In this document: positions 1 through 6,595 of the stretch, in pieces
How positions within the stretch are numbered: the stretch's first letter is position 1
Layout of the letters: every line of letters starts with the position of its first letter
NCBI GenBank assembly: GCA_947177535.1
Contig: CAMWUV010000020.1
Span: forward strand, 1 to 8,312
DNA from: an uncultured Mycoplasma sp.
Lineage (GTDB): Bacteria; Bacillota_I; Bacilli_A; Mycoplasmatales; Mycoplasmoidaceae
Length of the DNA stretch: 8,312 nt
Reading direction: 5' to 3'
Made by a program: the position numbers and the translations under genes
Notes under the pieces: generated by a model
The model's database searches: none
The model's input: the letters and a program-made list of their open reading frames with translations, nothing else
Told to the model about the DNA's origin: nothing

Positions 1-84
1 TTTTATTATATTTATATTTCTACTTTTTTATTTATTTAATTATTTTTTATATAAGATTAATATAGTTTTTTAAAGAGATTATTT

Positions 85-756
85 ATGGATAAATTAGAAA
101 TTCAAGATATAGCTAAAATGTTTGATCATACCAATCTTTTTCAAGATGCAAGTTTAGAAGATATAAAAAAATTATGTAATGAAGCATTAACTTATAATTT
201 TTTTTCAGTTTGTGTTAATCCTTTTTATATTAAAAATTGTAAAGAACTATTAAAAGATTCGTCTGTTCAAGTTTGTACAGTTGTTGGGTTTCCACTTGGT
301 CAAAATACAATTGAATCAAAAGTTTTTGAAACTCTTGATGCAATTAAAAAAGGTGCAGATGAGATTGATATGGTAATTAACATTGCAAAATTAAAAGAAA
401 AAGATATTAATTATTGCTTAAATGAAATTAATCATATTAAAAAAGCTTGTGATAATAAGATTTTAAAAGTGATTGTTGAAACTTGTTTATTGACTGCTGA
501 GGAAAAAGAATTAGCTGCAAAAATAGTTTTACTATCAGATGCTGATTTTATCAAAACATCCACAGGATTTTCTAAAAGTGGAGCTTCATTTGAAGATATA
601 GAAATATTTAAAAAAATTGTTGGTAATAATAAATTAATTAAAGCAGCAGGTGGGATAAAAACTGCTGATGATTTATTAAAAATGATCAATTTAGGATCAA
701 ATAGAATTGGAACATCAAGAGGTGTTTCTTTAATAGAAGAATTAAAAAATAAGTAG
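85..756 (+). CDS. deoC: Deoxyribose-phosphate aldolase (DeoC)
   Basis: Cytosolic class I aldolase that splits 2-deoxyribose-5-phosphate into glyceraldehyde-3-phosphate and acetaldehyde, the last step in catabolism of the deoxynucleoside sugar. The 223-residue product matches the short bacterial form such as that of Bacillus. Visible family motifs: VVGFPLGQN (67-74), GADEIDMVIN with the catalytic Asp at D95, KVIVETCLLT (about 128-137), FIKTSTGF carrying the Schiff-base lysine K157, IKAAGG carrying the second active-site lysine K186, and the phosphate-binding stretch NRIGTSRG near 207-213. All key residues are present. The ATG is preceded by an AAAGAGA ribosome binding site (72-78) and gives the expected N-terminus. 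It has no tryptophan codons, so it reads the same under either genetic code. The next gene starts 9 bases later, suggesting one transcript. The identity is secure from motifs. Confidence 0.97.
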   Translation: MDKLEIQDIAKMFDHTNLFQDASLEDIKKLCNEALTYNFFSVCVNPFYIKNCKELLKDSSVQVCTVVGFPLGQNTIESKVFETLDAIKKGADEIDMVINIAKLKEKDINYCLNEINHIKKACDNKILKVIVETCLLTAEEKELAAKIVLLSDADFIKTSTGFSKSGASFEDIEIFKKIVGNNKLIKAAGGIKTADDLLKMINLGSNRIGTSRGVSLIEELKNK

Positions 757-765
757 GAAAAATAT

Positions 766-1323
766 ATGAAACTTAAATTACTTGCACTAACTCTCTCAAA
801 ATTTCAAGATTTAGAAATGGTAGGCTTACTTTCTATTTTTAAAGCAAGTCAAAAATTTGAAAAAATAGATTTTTATTCACCAGAAAATAAAGATTTAGTT
901 ACTGGACAATTTGATATTGCAAACATTAAAACTATTAAAAATTTTAATGTTGATGATTATGATGTTTTATTTATACCAGGCGGATATGGAGCAAAATTAT
1001 TAAGAAGTTCAAAATCTGGAATTGATTGTGTTAAACAATTTATTGAAAAAGATAAATGAATAATAGCAATTTGTGATGCTCCCAATGCTTTAGCTGATCA
1101 TGGATTAATTAAAGAAAATCAAAAATATATTTCTTGATCAGATGGTGATATTACTGATAAAAAAAGAATTAGTGATTTTAATACTCATGTTTTTCATTCA
1201 GGAAAACTAATAACTGGAAGATGTCCTGTTGTTACTTTAGATTTGGCTTTTTATTCACTATCTGTAATTTTTGGTAAATCATTTAGTGAAGAATTAAAAA
1301 TAAAATTAATGGGTAAAAAATAA
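766..1323 (+). CDS. DJ-1/PfpI-family protein
   Basis: A 185-residue member of the DJ-1/PfpI superfamily (class I glutamine amidotransferase-like fold). Members are reported as glyoxalases, deglycases, chaperones or oxidative-stress sensors; which applies here cannot be read from sequence. Visible: an N-terminal Glu at E17 matching DJ-1 E18, the FIPGGYGAKLL loop near residues 70-80, the nucleophile elbow AICDAPNALADHG with Cys at C103, and a C-terminal HSGKLITGRCP segment typical of the family. The residue after the nucleophile is Asp rather than the more usual small residue. The gene contains two in-frame TGA codons (1057-1059, 1135-1137) that must be Trp; under the standard code it would stop at residue 97 just before its catalytic Cys. 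AGGA within the deoC stop region (755-758) can serve as ribosome binding site, linking it to deoC. Confidence 0.9.
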
Positions 1324-1342
1324 AATAAATTTTTATTTTTAC
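1313..1342 (+). terminator. Candidate weak terminator after the DJ-1-like gene
   Basis: The arms GTAAAAAATAAAA and TTTTTATTTTTAC can pair over about 12 bp with one bulged A, around a four-base loop. The hairpin overlaps the stop codon. The stem is nearly all A-T and no separate T-run follows, so it would be a weak terminator at best. Its position between two presumed operons is the main support. Confidence 0.35.
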
Positions 1343-1381
1343 TATAGAAATTTAACAATAATAAAATTTCATTTATAAATA

Positions 1382-1387
1382 TATAAT
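1382..1387 (+). promoter_or_regulatory. Candidate -10 box for the membrane protein-nfo-fur unit
   Basis: A perfect TATAAT lies 20 bases before the ATG at 1408, which would give a short leader of about 14 nt. No convincing -35 hexamer is seen at the right distance, which is common in Mollicutes. Because TATAAT arises easily in such AT-rich DNA, the call rests mainly on its position at the head of a gene cluster. Confidence 0.4.
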
Positions 1388-1407
1388 TAGTTATTAAGAT
1401 ATTGGTT

Positions 1408-1761
1408 ATGAATAAAATAGAATTATTTTTTGGAAATATTATTTTTTCTTTGCATGGTGGTAGTGAACTTAATGGAACAAACGATCCAGGGCAATACGTT
1501 TTTTATGGCAACAAAAGTTGAGTATATTACTTGTTTGGAGCAATATTTTTGGTTTTAACATTATTATCATTTTGATATACTTGAAAAATTAGACATAGCA
1601 AAAAAGAATATGAAAGCATTGCAGTCACTTTTGGATGATTCAAAAAATTCTGATACCAACACAGATTTGCTATTATGATTTTAGTAACTGTAGCTTTATT
1701 TATTATATCAATTGCTTTTTTTACTTTAAACTCTGTCATTATTGAGCCACAAAGTGAGTAA
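1408..1761 (+). CDS. Hypothetical membrane protein with two predicted helices
   Basis: I do not recognise this 117-residue product. It has a short N-terminal part (1-37) with a G/N/D-rich stretch (HGGSELNGTNDPG), a hydrophobic helix at about 38-60, a basic, aromatic-rich linker (about 60-86, RHSKKEYE and FKKFWYQHR), a second hydrophobic helix at about 87-108, and a short acidic tail. This pattern suggests a small two-pass membrane protein with the basic linker on the cytoplasmic side. Five TGA codons (residues 38, 56, 59, 77, 82) are read as Trp, so standard-code gene callers would miss it. ATG 1408 is the first ATG after an in-frame stop; AAGA at 1396-1399 is a weak ribosome binding site, and an in-frame TTG at 1402 is a less likely start. 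It ends 4 bases before the nfo ATG, implying co-transcription and probably translational coupling. Confidence 0.8.
1751..1758 (+). promoter_or_regulatory. Ribosome binding site that decides the nfo start
   Basis: AAAGTGAG lies seven bases before ATG 1766, within the end of the preceding gene. It supports starting nfo at 1766 rather than at the in-frame TTG at 1742, which has no such site. It is not a perfect AAGGAG, so the call is moderate. Confidence 0.5.
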
Positions 1762-1765
1762 TAAT

Positions 1766-2641
1766 ATGAGTAAAAATAAATTATTATTGGGTAGTCATGT
1801 AAGTTTTAAATCGAAAAATTATTTAGTTGATAGTGTTAATGAAACTTTATCTTATGATGGTAATTGCTTTATGATTTTTACAGGACCACCTCAAAACTTT
1901 ATGAGAAAAGATATTGATGTGGATTTAGTTAATAAAGCCAAAAAAATAATGCAAGAAAAAAATCCATTATTACTAGAAAATATTGTTATTCATGCTCCTT
2001 ATTTAATTAATTTGGGATCTCCAAAAGAATCAACAAGAAATTTAGGTTTGAATCAATTGATTGTTGAAATTAATAGAACTGATAAATTAGGTTCTAAACT
2101 TTTAGTTTTACATCCTGGTAGTGCTTTAGATTCAGATAGAGATGAAGCAATTAATCACATTGCAAATAACTTAAATATAGCATTATCTAAAACTAATAAT
2201 GATGTGATTGTGTGCATTGAAACTATGGCTGGTAAAGGGAGTGAGGTAGGAATAAACTTTTTAGAAATTTCTAAAATTATTTTAAAAGTAGAAAATAAAT
2301 CTAGAATTGGTGTTTGTTTGGATACATGTCATATTCATGAATCGGGAATAGATATAAGTAATCCTGATGATGTATTAAAAGAGTTCAGTAAATATTTAGA
2401 TATTTCTTATATTAAAGTAGTTCACTTAAATGATTCTAAAAATGAAAGGGGTGCTAGAAAAGATCGTCATGACAATATTGGGTATGGAAAAATAGGGTTT
2501 GATGTCTTAGTTAAATGGGCACACAACAAGCAATTAATCAATATTCCAAAAATTTTAGAAACACCTTATCGTCATGACAAACCAATTTATAAACAAGAAA
2601 TAAGAAATTTGAATTTAAAGGTTTGAAAAGAAAATGAGTAA
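1766..2641 (+). CDS. nfo: Endonuclease IV (AP endonuclease, Nfo)
   Basis: Zinc-dependent AP endonuclease of base excision repair; it cuts the DNA backbone 5' of abasic sites and removes blocked 3' ends. From ATG 1766 the product has 291 residues, close to the 280-300 usual in the family. All nine metal ligands of the TIM-barrel enzyme can be assigned by motif and spacing: H76 (IHAPY), H116 (LHPG), E152 (ETMAGKG), D186 and H189 (LDTCH), H220 (VVHLND), D233 and H235 (KDRHDNIG) and E265 (ILETPY). The conserved N-terminal GSHVS is at 9-13. TGA at 2624-2626 is Trp under code 4, so the protein continues five residues to TAA 2639-2641 and overlaps the next gene by 8 bases. Its one other Trp (W251) uses TGG. 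It sits between a small membrane protein and a Fur-family regulator in a tight operon. Confidence 0.97.
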
Positions 2642-3062
2642 AAAATTAATTGAAAAATTAAATAGTAAAACTGATAAAAATTTTAGAATAACAAAAATTA
2701 GAATTGATATTATTGATTGTTTAAATGATGGTTATCATGGTCACACTATAAAAGATATTATTAATCATTTAAATAACAAGGGTAAAAAAGTCAATGTTAG
2801 CAGTGTTTATAATACTATTAATTTTTTAATAGATGAAGGTGTAGTTGAAATTGGAACTGATACAGATAAAAGAGAACATTCTTTTGAAATAATTGATAAG
2901 GATAATTTGCACATTCATTTGTATGATTTAGCAAACAATTATATTAAAAAAATTTCTTTACCCAAAAATATTGAAAATGCTATTTCTGAATTTTTAGAAA
3001 AAGAAGGATACTATTATGAAAACATTAAGCTAGATATTACAGTTAATAAGGTGAAAAAATAA
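2634..3062 (+). CDS. Fur-family transcriptional regulator lacking the CxxC zinc site
   Basis: A 142-residue protein with the Fur/PerR layout: a winged-helix DNA-binding half (about 15-80; RITKIRIDIIDCL, HTIKDIINHL, and recognition-helix region VSSVYNTINFLIDEGVV at 55-71) and a C-terminal half with a HIH motif (93-95), probably for dimerisation and metal binding. Family members repress genes for metal uptake or peroxide defence in response to iron, manganese, zinc or peroxide. Odd here: the CxxC pair that normally follows the His-rich motif is replaced by LYDLANNYI, and the only cysteine in the protein is C29, so the structural zinc site is absent. H37 and the HIH histidines may still form a regulatory site (inference). 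ATG 2634 overlaps the end of nfo by 8 bases; AAAGG at 2617-2621 or AAAAG at 2626-2630 may be the ribosome binding site. Which member (Fur, PerR or other) cannot be decided. Confidence 0.85.
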   Translation: MSKKLIEKLNSKTDKNFRITKIRIDIIDCLNDGYHGHTIKDIINHLNNKGKKVNVSSVYNTINFLIDEGVVEIGTDTDKREHSFEIIDKDNLHIHLYDLANNYIKKISLPKNIENAISEFLEKEGYYYENIKLDITVNKVKK

Positions 3063-3065
3063 AAT

Positions 3066-3140
3066 ACCCTAATAGCTTAATGGATAAAGCATTTGTCTTC
3101 GGAACAAATGATGAAGGTTCGATTCCTTTTTAGGGTGCCA
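3066..3140 (+). tRNA. tRNA-Arg (anticodon UCG)
   Basis: A complete 75-base cloverleaf with encoded CCA. The acceptor ACCCTAA (3066-3072) pairs fully with TTAGGGT (3130-3136), followed by G73 and CCA. The D stem is GCTT/AAGC with an eight-base loop containing GG. The anticodon stem is TTTGT/ACAAA around loop CTTCGGA, putting anticodon TCG at 3099-3101 after T33. The variable loop is four bases. The T arm is GAAGG/CCTTT (one G-T pair) with loop TTCGATT. Anticodon UCG reads CGA and, by wobble, CGG, both Arg. It begins three bases after the fur stop codon with no room for a separate intergenic promoter, and a strong terminator follows, so it is probably cut from the fur mRNA by RNase P, unless a promoter lies inside fur. 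Confidence 0.95.
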
Positions 3141-3148
3141 ATAAAAAT

Positions 3149-3189
3149 AAAAAACCAGAATAATCATCTAAAATTATTCTGGTTTTTTT
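3149..3189 (+). terminator. Intrinsic terminator after the fur-tRNA unit
   Basis: A long perfect inverted repeat: AAAACCAGAATAAT (3151-3164) pairs with ATTATTCTGGTTTT (3173-3186) around an eight-base loop, and two more A-T pairs extend it outward. The right arm runs into a T-tract ending at 3189. It closes the transcript carrying nfo, fur and tRNA-Arg. Confidence 0.92.
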
Positions 3190-3351
3190 ATTCTAATTTT
3201 TTATTATACATATTAAAAAAAGTATATATTTAATTTTTTAATTTATTTTTTTATAGTAATTATTAAAAAAAATAAATTATTTTTTTATTCTTTTAATTTT
3301 TTAAAGTCTTATTATTAAATCCTTAAATAAATAAAAATAAGGAAAAGTTAT
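3190..3351 (+). other. Intergenic region before the permease gene
   Basis: This very AT-rich stretch has no gene and no purine riboswitch that I can recognise. It holds a 13-bp A/T-only inverted repeat (3240-3252 with 3266-3278) and two copies of a 13-base word, TTTAATTTTTTAA (3229-3241 and 3292-3304). Both may be chance in such a composition. The permease promoter must lie here, but no hexamer pair stands out. Confidence 0.5.
3339..3347 (+). promoter_or_regulatory. Strong ribosome binding site of the permease gene
   Basis: AAGGAAAAG stands four bases before ATG 3352, with its AAGGA core eight bases away. It is one of the two clear Shine-Dalgarno sequences in the window and fixes the permease start upstream of an early TGA-Trp codon (3403-3405). 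Confidence 0.75.
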
Positions 3352-5028
3352 ATGTTAATTCAAATTAAAAATTATTTTGAATTTGATAAACGTGGTGCTT
3401 TGTGAAAAAAAGAAATAATTGGGGGTGTTTCTACATTTTTTGCAATGTGTTACATTCTTTTTGTAAACCCATCTTTTATGTCATTAGCTCCACTTTCAGA
3501 AGGATCATTAATAACTGATTGAGGTAGTAACTATATTGGTGGTCTTTTTATTGGAACTGCTATTGCATCATTTTTAGCTACTTTTATAATGGGTGCAATT
3601 TCTAAAATTCCTCTTTGTCAAGCTCCAGGAATGGGATTAAATACATTTTTAGCTTTTAATGTAGCTGGTCAATTTGGGCTAGGATATGAAAGAGCTTTGG
3701 TTATTGTTATGATATCTGGAATTTTATATTTTATTGTTGGTGTTAGTCCATTGAGACAAAAAATGATGAAAGCTTTTTCAGGAAATTTAAAAATAGCAAT
3801 TGGTACAATGACTGGGTTATTTATTGCTTATATTGGATTTTCAAATTTAGGAATTATTCAACAAGGAGTATGAGGAGCGCCATCATCAGTTGGTTCTTAT
3901 TTAAATAATCCTGTAGTTATTATTGGACTTGTAGGTGTATTTTTGTTGATAGCATTACACTTTTTAAAAGTTCCATCACCAATTGTTATTTTTGCAATAA
4001 TTTCTTTAATTATGCTTGCAATATTGTATGCATCAAATGTTTCTTATAATGTTGCAGTTGATATAAATGGAGAAATAAATATTACATCTCATAGAATGTT
4101 AGAGGATGTATTTACTTTACAAGATTATAGTGATTTTAATAAATTTGGTACAATTTCTAATTCGTTATACCAAAATGACATATGAGCTAGTACATTTAGT
4201 CAACCACTTTCTTATGTTGCAATTTTAACTTTCTTTTTTATTTCATTTATGGATGCATCTGGAACAATGTATTCAGTAGCTGCTGGAATGGGATTAGGAT
4301 TAGAAAATGCTGACAAAGAAAAAAATAGTTGAAGTAACTGATTTACAAGAGCAAATGCTGTGGAAGGATTAACAACTGCTGTTTCACCATTCTTTTTACA
4401 ATCTCCAGTTGTTTCATTTATTGAATCAAAAACAGGAGTAGCATCTGGCGCAAAAACAGGGATAAGTGCAATAGTTACATCAATTTTATTTTTGGCATCA
4501 ATTGCTTTATGACCTATTTTGAAGCCTTTATTGCCAATTTCTATTTATGATGCTAACGGAAATATGGTGGGAGGTGTTCAACCAATTTCTGGACCTATTT
4601 TAGTTTTTATTGGAGTTTTATCAATATCTCATTTAAAAGATTTTAAATGAAAAAATAATCCAGCAGACATCCCGATGTTGTTATTCACAATTGTAATGGG
4701 AGTTATTGGATACTCAATATCTAATGGTATTTCTTGAGGAATTATTACTTATTCTTTTACAAGTATGATTTATAGTTGCACAAGATTTGTTTCAGAAGAC
4801 ATTGTAAAAAAGAAAAACAATAAAGAATTTTTTGATGATAATCAAAAAATTATAGAACAAAATACAGAGAAAACAAAATCTAACAATTCTATTAGTAAGT
4901 ATTGACAACTCTTTAAAGAAAAAACCAATGGAGAATTTAATGGAGTAATTTTAATAACAAGTTGTTTTGCATTACTTTATGTTATATTAGATTCATTAAT
5001 TTTAGCAGGTGTAATTTCTGCAGCTTAA
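3352..5028 (+). CDS. NCS2 (AzgA-type) purine/xanthine permease
   Basis: Polytopic membrane transporter of the NCS2 family, AzgA-like branch, whose members carry hypoxanthine, guanine, adenine or xanthine with proton symport. Visible signatures: the first helix GVSTFFAMCYILFVNP (about 26-41), CQAPGMGLNTFLAF (about 89-102), FMDASGTM in the conserved Asp-containing helix (about 300), SPVVSFIESKTGVASGAKTG (about 356-375), and PISGPILVFIG. Ten TGA codons and no TGG encode its tryptophans, so under the standard code it would split into several fragments. At 558 residues it exceeds the roughly 440-450 usual for the branch. Much of the excess is a hydrophilic, lysine/asparagine-rich stretch at about 480-530 ahead of the last helix (531-553), plus a longer extramembrane loop at about 240-285. 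It appears monocistronic, with its own ribosome binding site and terminator. The substrate is inferred only; nearby guaA fits purine salvage. Confidence 0.93.
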
Positions 5029-5060
5029 TAAAAGAGTGTTTTCACTCTTTTATTTTTTTT
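5027..5060 (+). terminator. Intrinsic terminator of the permease gene
   Basis: AATAAAAGAGTG (5027-5038) and CACTCTTTTATT (5043-5054) form a perfect 12-bp stem with a TTTT loop, followed by a run of T to 5060. The left arm begins inside the permease stop codon. Confidence 0.93.
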
Positions 5061-5105
5061 ATTTTTATAAATTTTTAAATTATAAAAAATCATAATATTT
5101 AATAA

Positions 5106-5133
5106 TTGAACTTTCAATAACTAAAATTATAAA
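5106..5133 (+). promoter_or_regulatory. Candidate promoter for the MFS-like gene
   Basis: TTGAAC (5106-5111) and TATAAA (5128-5133) are separated by 16 bases, giving a plausible sigma-70 type promoter after the permease terminator and 38 bases before the ATG at 5172. TATATT at 5147-5152 is an alternative -10. The AT-rich background makes this uncertain. Confidence 0.35.
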
Positions 5134-5171
5134 TATTGATTATTATTATATTCATACAGTTTAATTTGATA

Positions 5172-6536
5172 ATGAAAGAAATAATTATTAATTCAGTAAT
5201 ATTTTTTATTGTATTTATAAGTTCAATATTTTTTGTTTTTAGATTAAAAAATGTTGGTAAAGGATACAAAATATTTTTTGTTAGTTATATTTTATTTTGA
5301 ATTCCTTTAAAAATGCTTCGAGAATACACTTCTGTTGTTCAAAATCAAATTGATCCAAACATTGTTTGGCTTCCTTTAATGTCATATGGACTAATTGGAA
5401 TTTTTATTAGACCATTTGTAGATTATTTATCATTAACTTTAAGAAATAGAAAAATTATTTTGTATGCAGCTATTTTAGTTGGAATAATTTCTTTTATTCC
5501 TATTTCTATAACTCAAACTACTGCAACTAATACAATTCAATCTATTGGTGTTGGAGTAGGTGCATCAATGATTGGAACATATGAATTAATGTTTAAAGAA
5601 CAATATACAAAAAATCGGAGTTTTTTAACTGTATCAATAATGGCTTTTCCACCGCTTTTAGCAGATTTTATTGGAGCTCCAATTCAATCTATTATTAAAA
5701 TTTTTGCTGTTTCTCAAAATAATTCACAAATGTATAATTTTATGCTTTCAACTATGTGGATGATTGGAATAGTTATTTTTATAATAGTATTTGTAGTTTT
5801 GTATTTTGTTAAAGAAAACAGAATGTTAGTAGGAATTATTAGATCAAATAATAAAATAAAAAATACTTCTACACAATTAAGTTTTTTTGTTCTTTTATGT
5901 GTTGTTGGATTTTTGATAGCTTTTATTAAATTTTCAAATAGTGGATCAATTGCAACTTTAACAATAGAAAACTTTGCAGAAAATCAAGGTATAAAAAATC
6001 AAATTTCTAGTATTCAAGGATATATTGGTAGTTTGTTTAGTTTTTTCCAATTGCTAGGAACACTTTTTGTATCAATGTATTTAATTAAAAAAACTAGTAA
6101 AATTTTTTCATTTACAGTTGGAATAGTTTGTTGGGTTATTTTTGAATTAGTTGTTTCTTTTAATACAAATCCTTATGTTTATTTTGCTATATCTTCATTA
6201 AATGGTTTTGCTTATGGAATTTTGTACAACTTAGTTTTAGCTTTTATTTTAACTTTATCATTTGAAAATAAAAAATTAAAAAATGGTAGATATGAAATAA
6301 AAAAAATTTCACCAATGGGAATTTATCAAACTATTTTAGCAGTCGGAATTGCAAGTTCTTCTTTTTTTACAACATTTTTAAAAACAGTGTTAGTTTCTAA
6401 TGATAGCTATATGATTGTTAATTTATTAATTTTAGCTTTTATTGTAGGATTAGAAATTATGTATTATATAGTTTATTTATTGGATAAAAAATCTTTTTTT
6501 AATCAACAAATAAATTTAAAGCAAATCAAACAATAA
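5172..6536 (+). CDS. Major-facilitator-like membrane transporter, substrate unknown
   Basis: A 454-residue, very hydrophobic protein with about twelve predicted membrane helices spread along its length. The segment IRPFVDYLSLTLRNRKIIL (about 80-98) resembles the MFS loop 2-3 motif (G-x-x-x-D-x-x-G-R-R/K), which is the main family evidence; a basic central loop at about 212-234 (KENRMLVGIIRSNNKIKN) fits the join between two six-helix halves. The true start is ATG 5172: an ATG at 5313 is 47 codons later and would cut off the first helix, because TGA (W43) lies between. No good ribosome binding site precedes 5172. Trp usage is unlike its neighbours: three TGG and one TGA. It also holds one CGG Arg codon (5616-5618). 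It lies between a purine permease and guaA, so a nucleobase or nucleoside substrate is possible but unproven. Confidence 0.8.
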
Positions 6537-6585
6537 AAACATTTATTTTTACTAAAATAAATATTGGTTAAAATATCAAAAATAT

Positions 6586-6591
6586 AAGGAG
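6586..6591 (+). promoter_or_regulatory. Consensus ribosome binding site of guaA
   Basis: A perfect AAGGAG lies before ATG 6596 with only four bases between, shorter than usual. It supports this start, which also gives the conserved GuaA N-terminus. Confidence 0.75.
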
Positions 6592-6595
6592 TTTT

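Noticed and set aside
432..689. Minus-strand ORF inside deoC
   Set aside because: It lies entirely opposite a well-matched deoC gene, has no ribosome binding site or recognisable motif, and is best seen as a shadow.
1527..1739. Minus-strand ORF opposite the small membrane protein
   Set aside because: It is antisense to a code-4 ORF that has correct spacing to nfo; I saw no independent support for the minus-strand reading.
1742..1765. TTG start for nfo giving eight extra residues
   Set aside because: ATG 1766 has a better ribosome binding site and fits the family length; TTG 1742 lies within the preceding gene without such a site.
3190..3351. Possible purine riboswitch before the permease
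   Set aside because: None of the conserved purine riboswitch core elements could be found in this stretch, only A/T-rich low-complexity repeats.
3403..4193. Permease and guaA as pseudogenes broken by stop codons
   Set aside because: All interruptions are TGA, in frame, with conserved motifs continuing across them; with TGA as Trp both genes are intact.
6541..6562. Hairpin between the MFS-like gene and guaA as a terminator
   Set aside because: It is a nine-pair, A/T-only stem (ATTTATTTT/AAAATAAAT) with no T-run after it; such stems arise easily by chance here.
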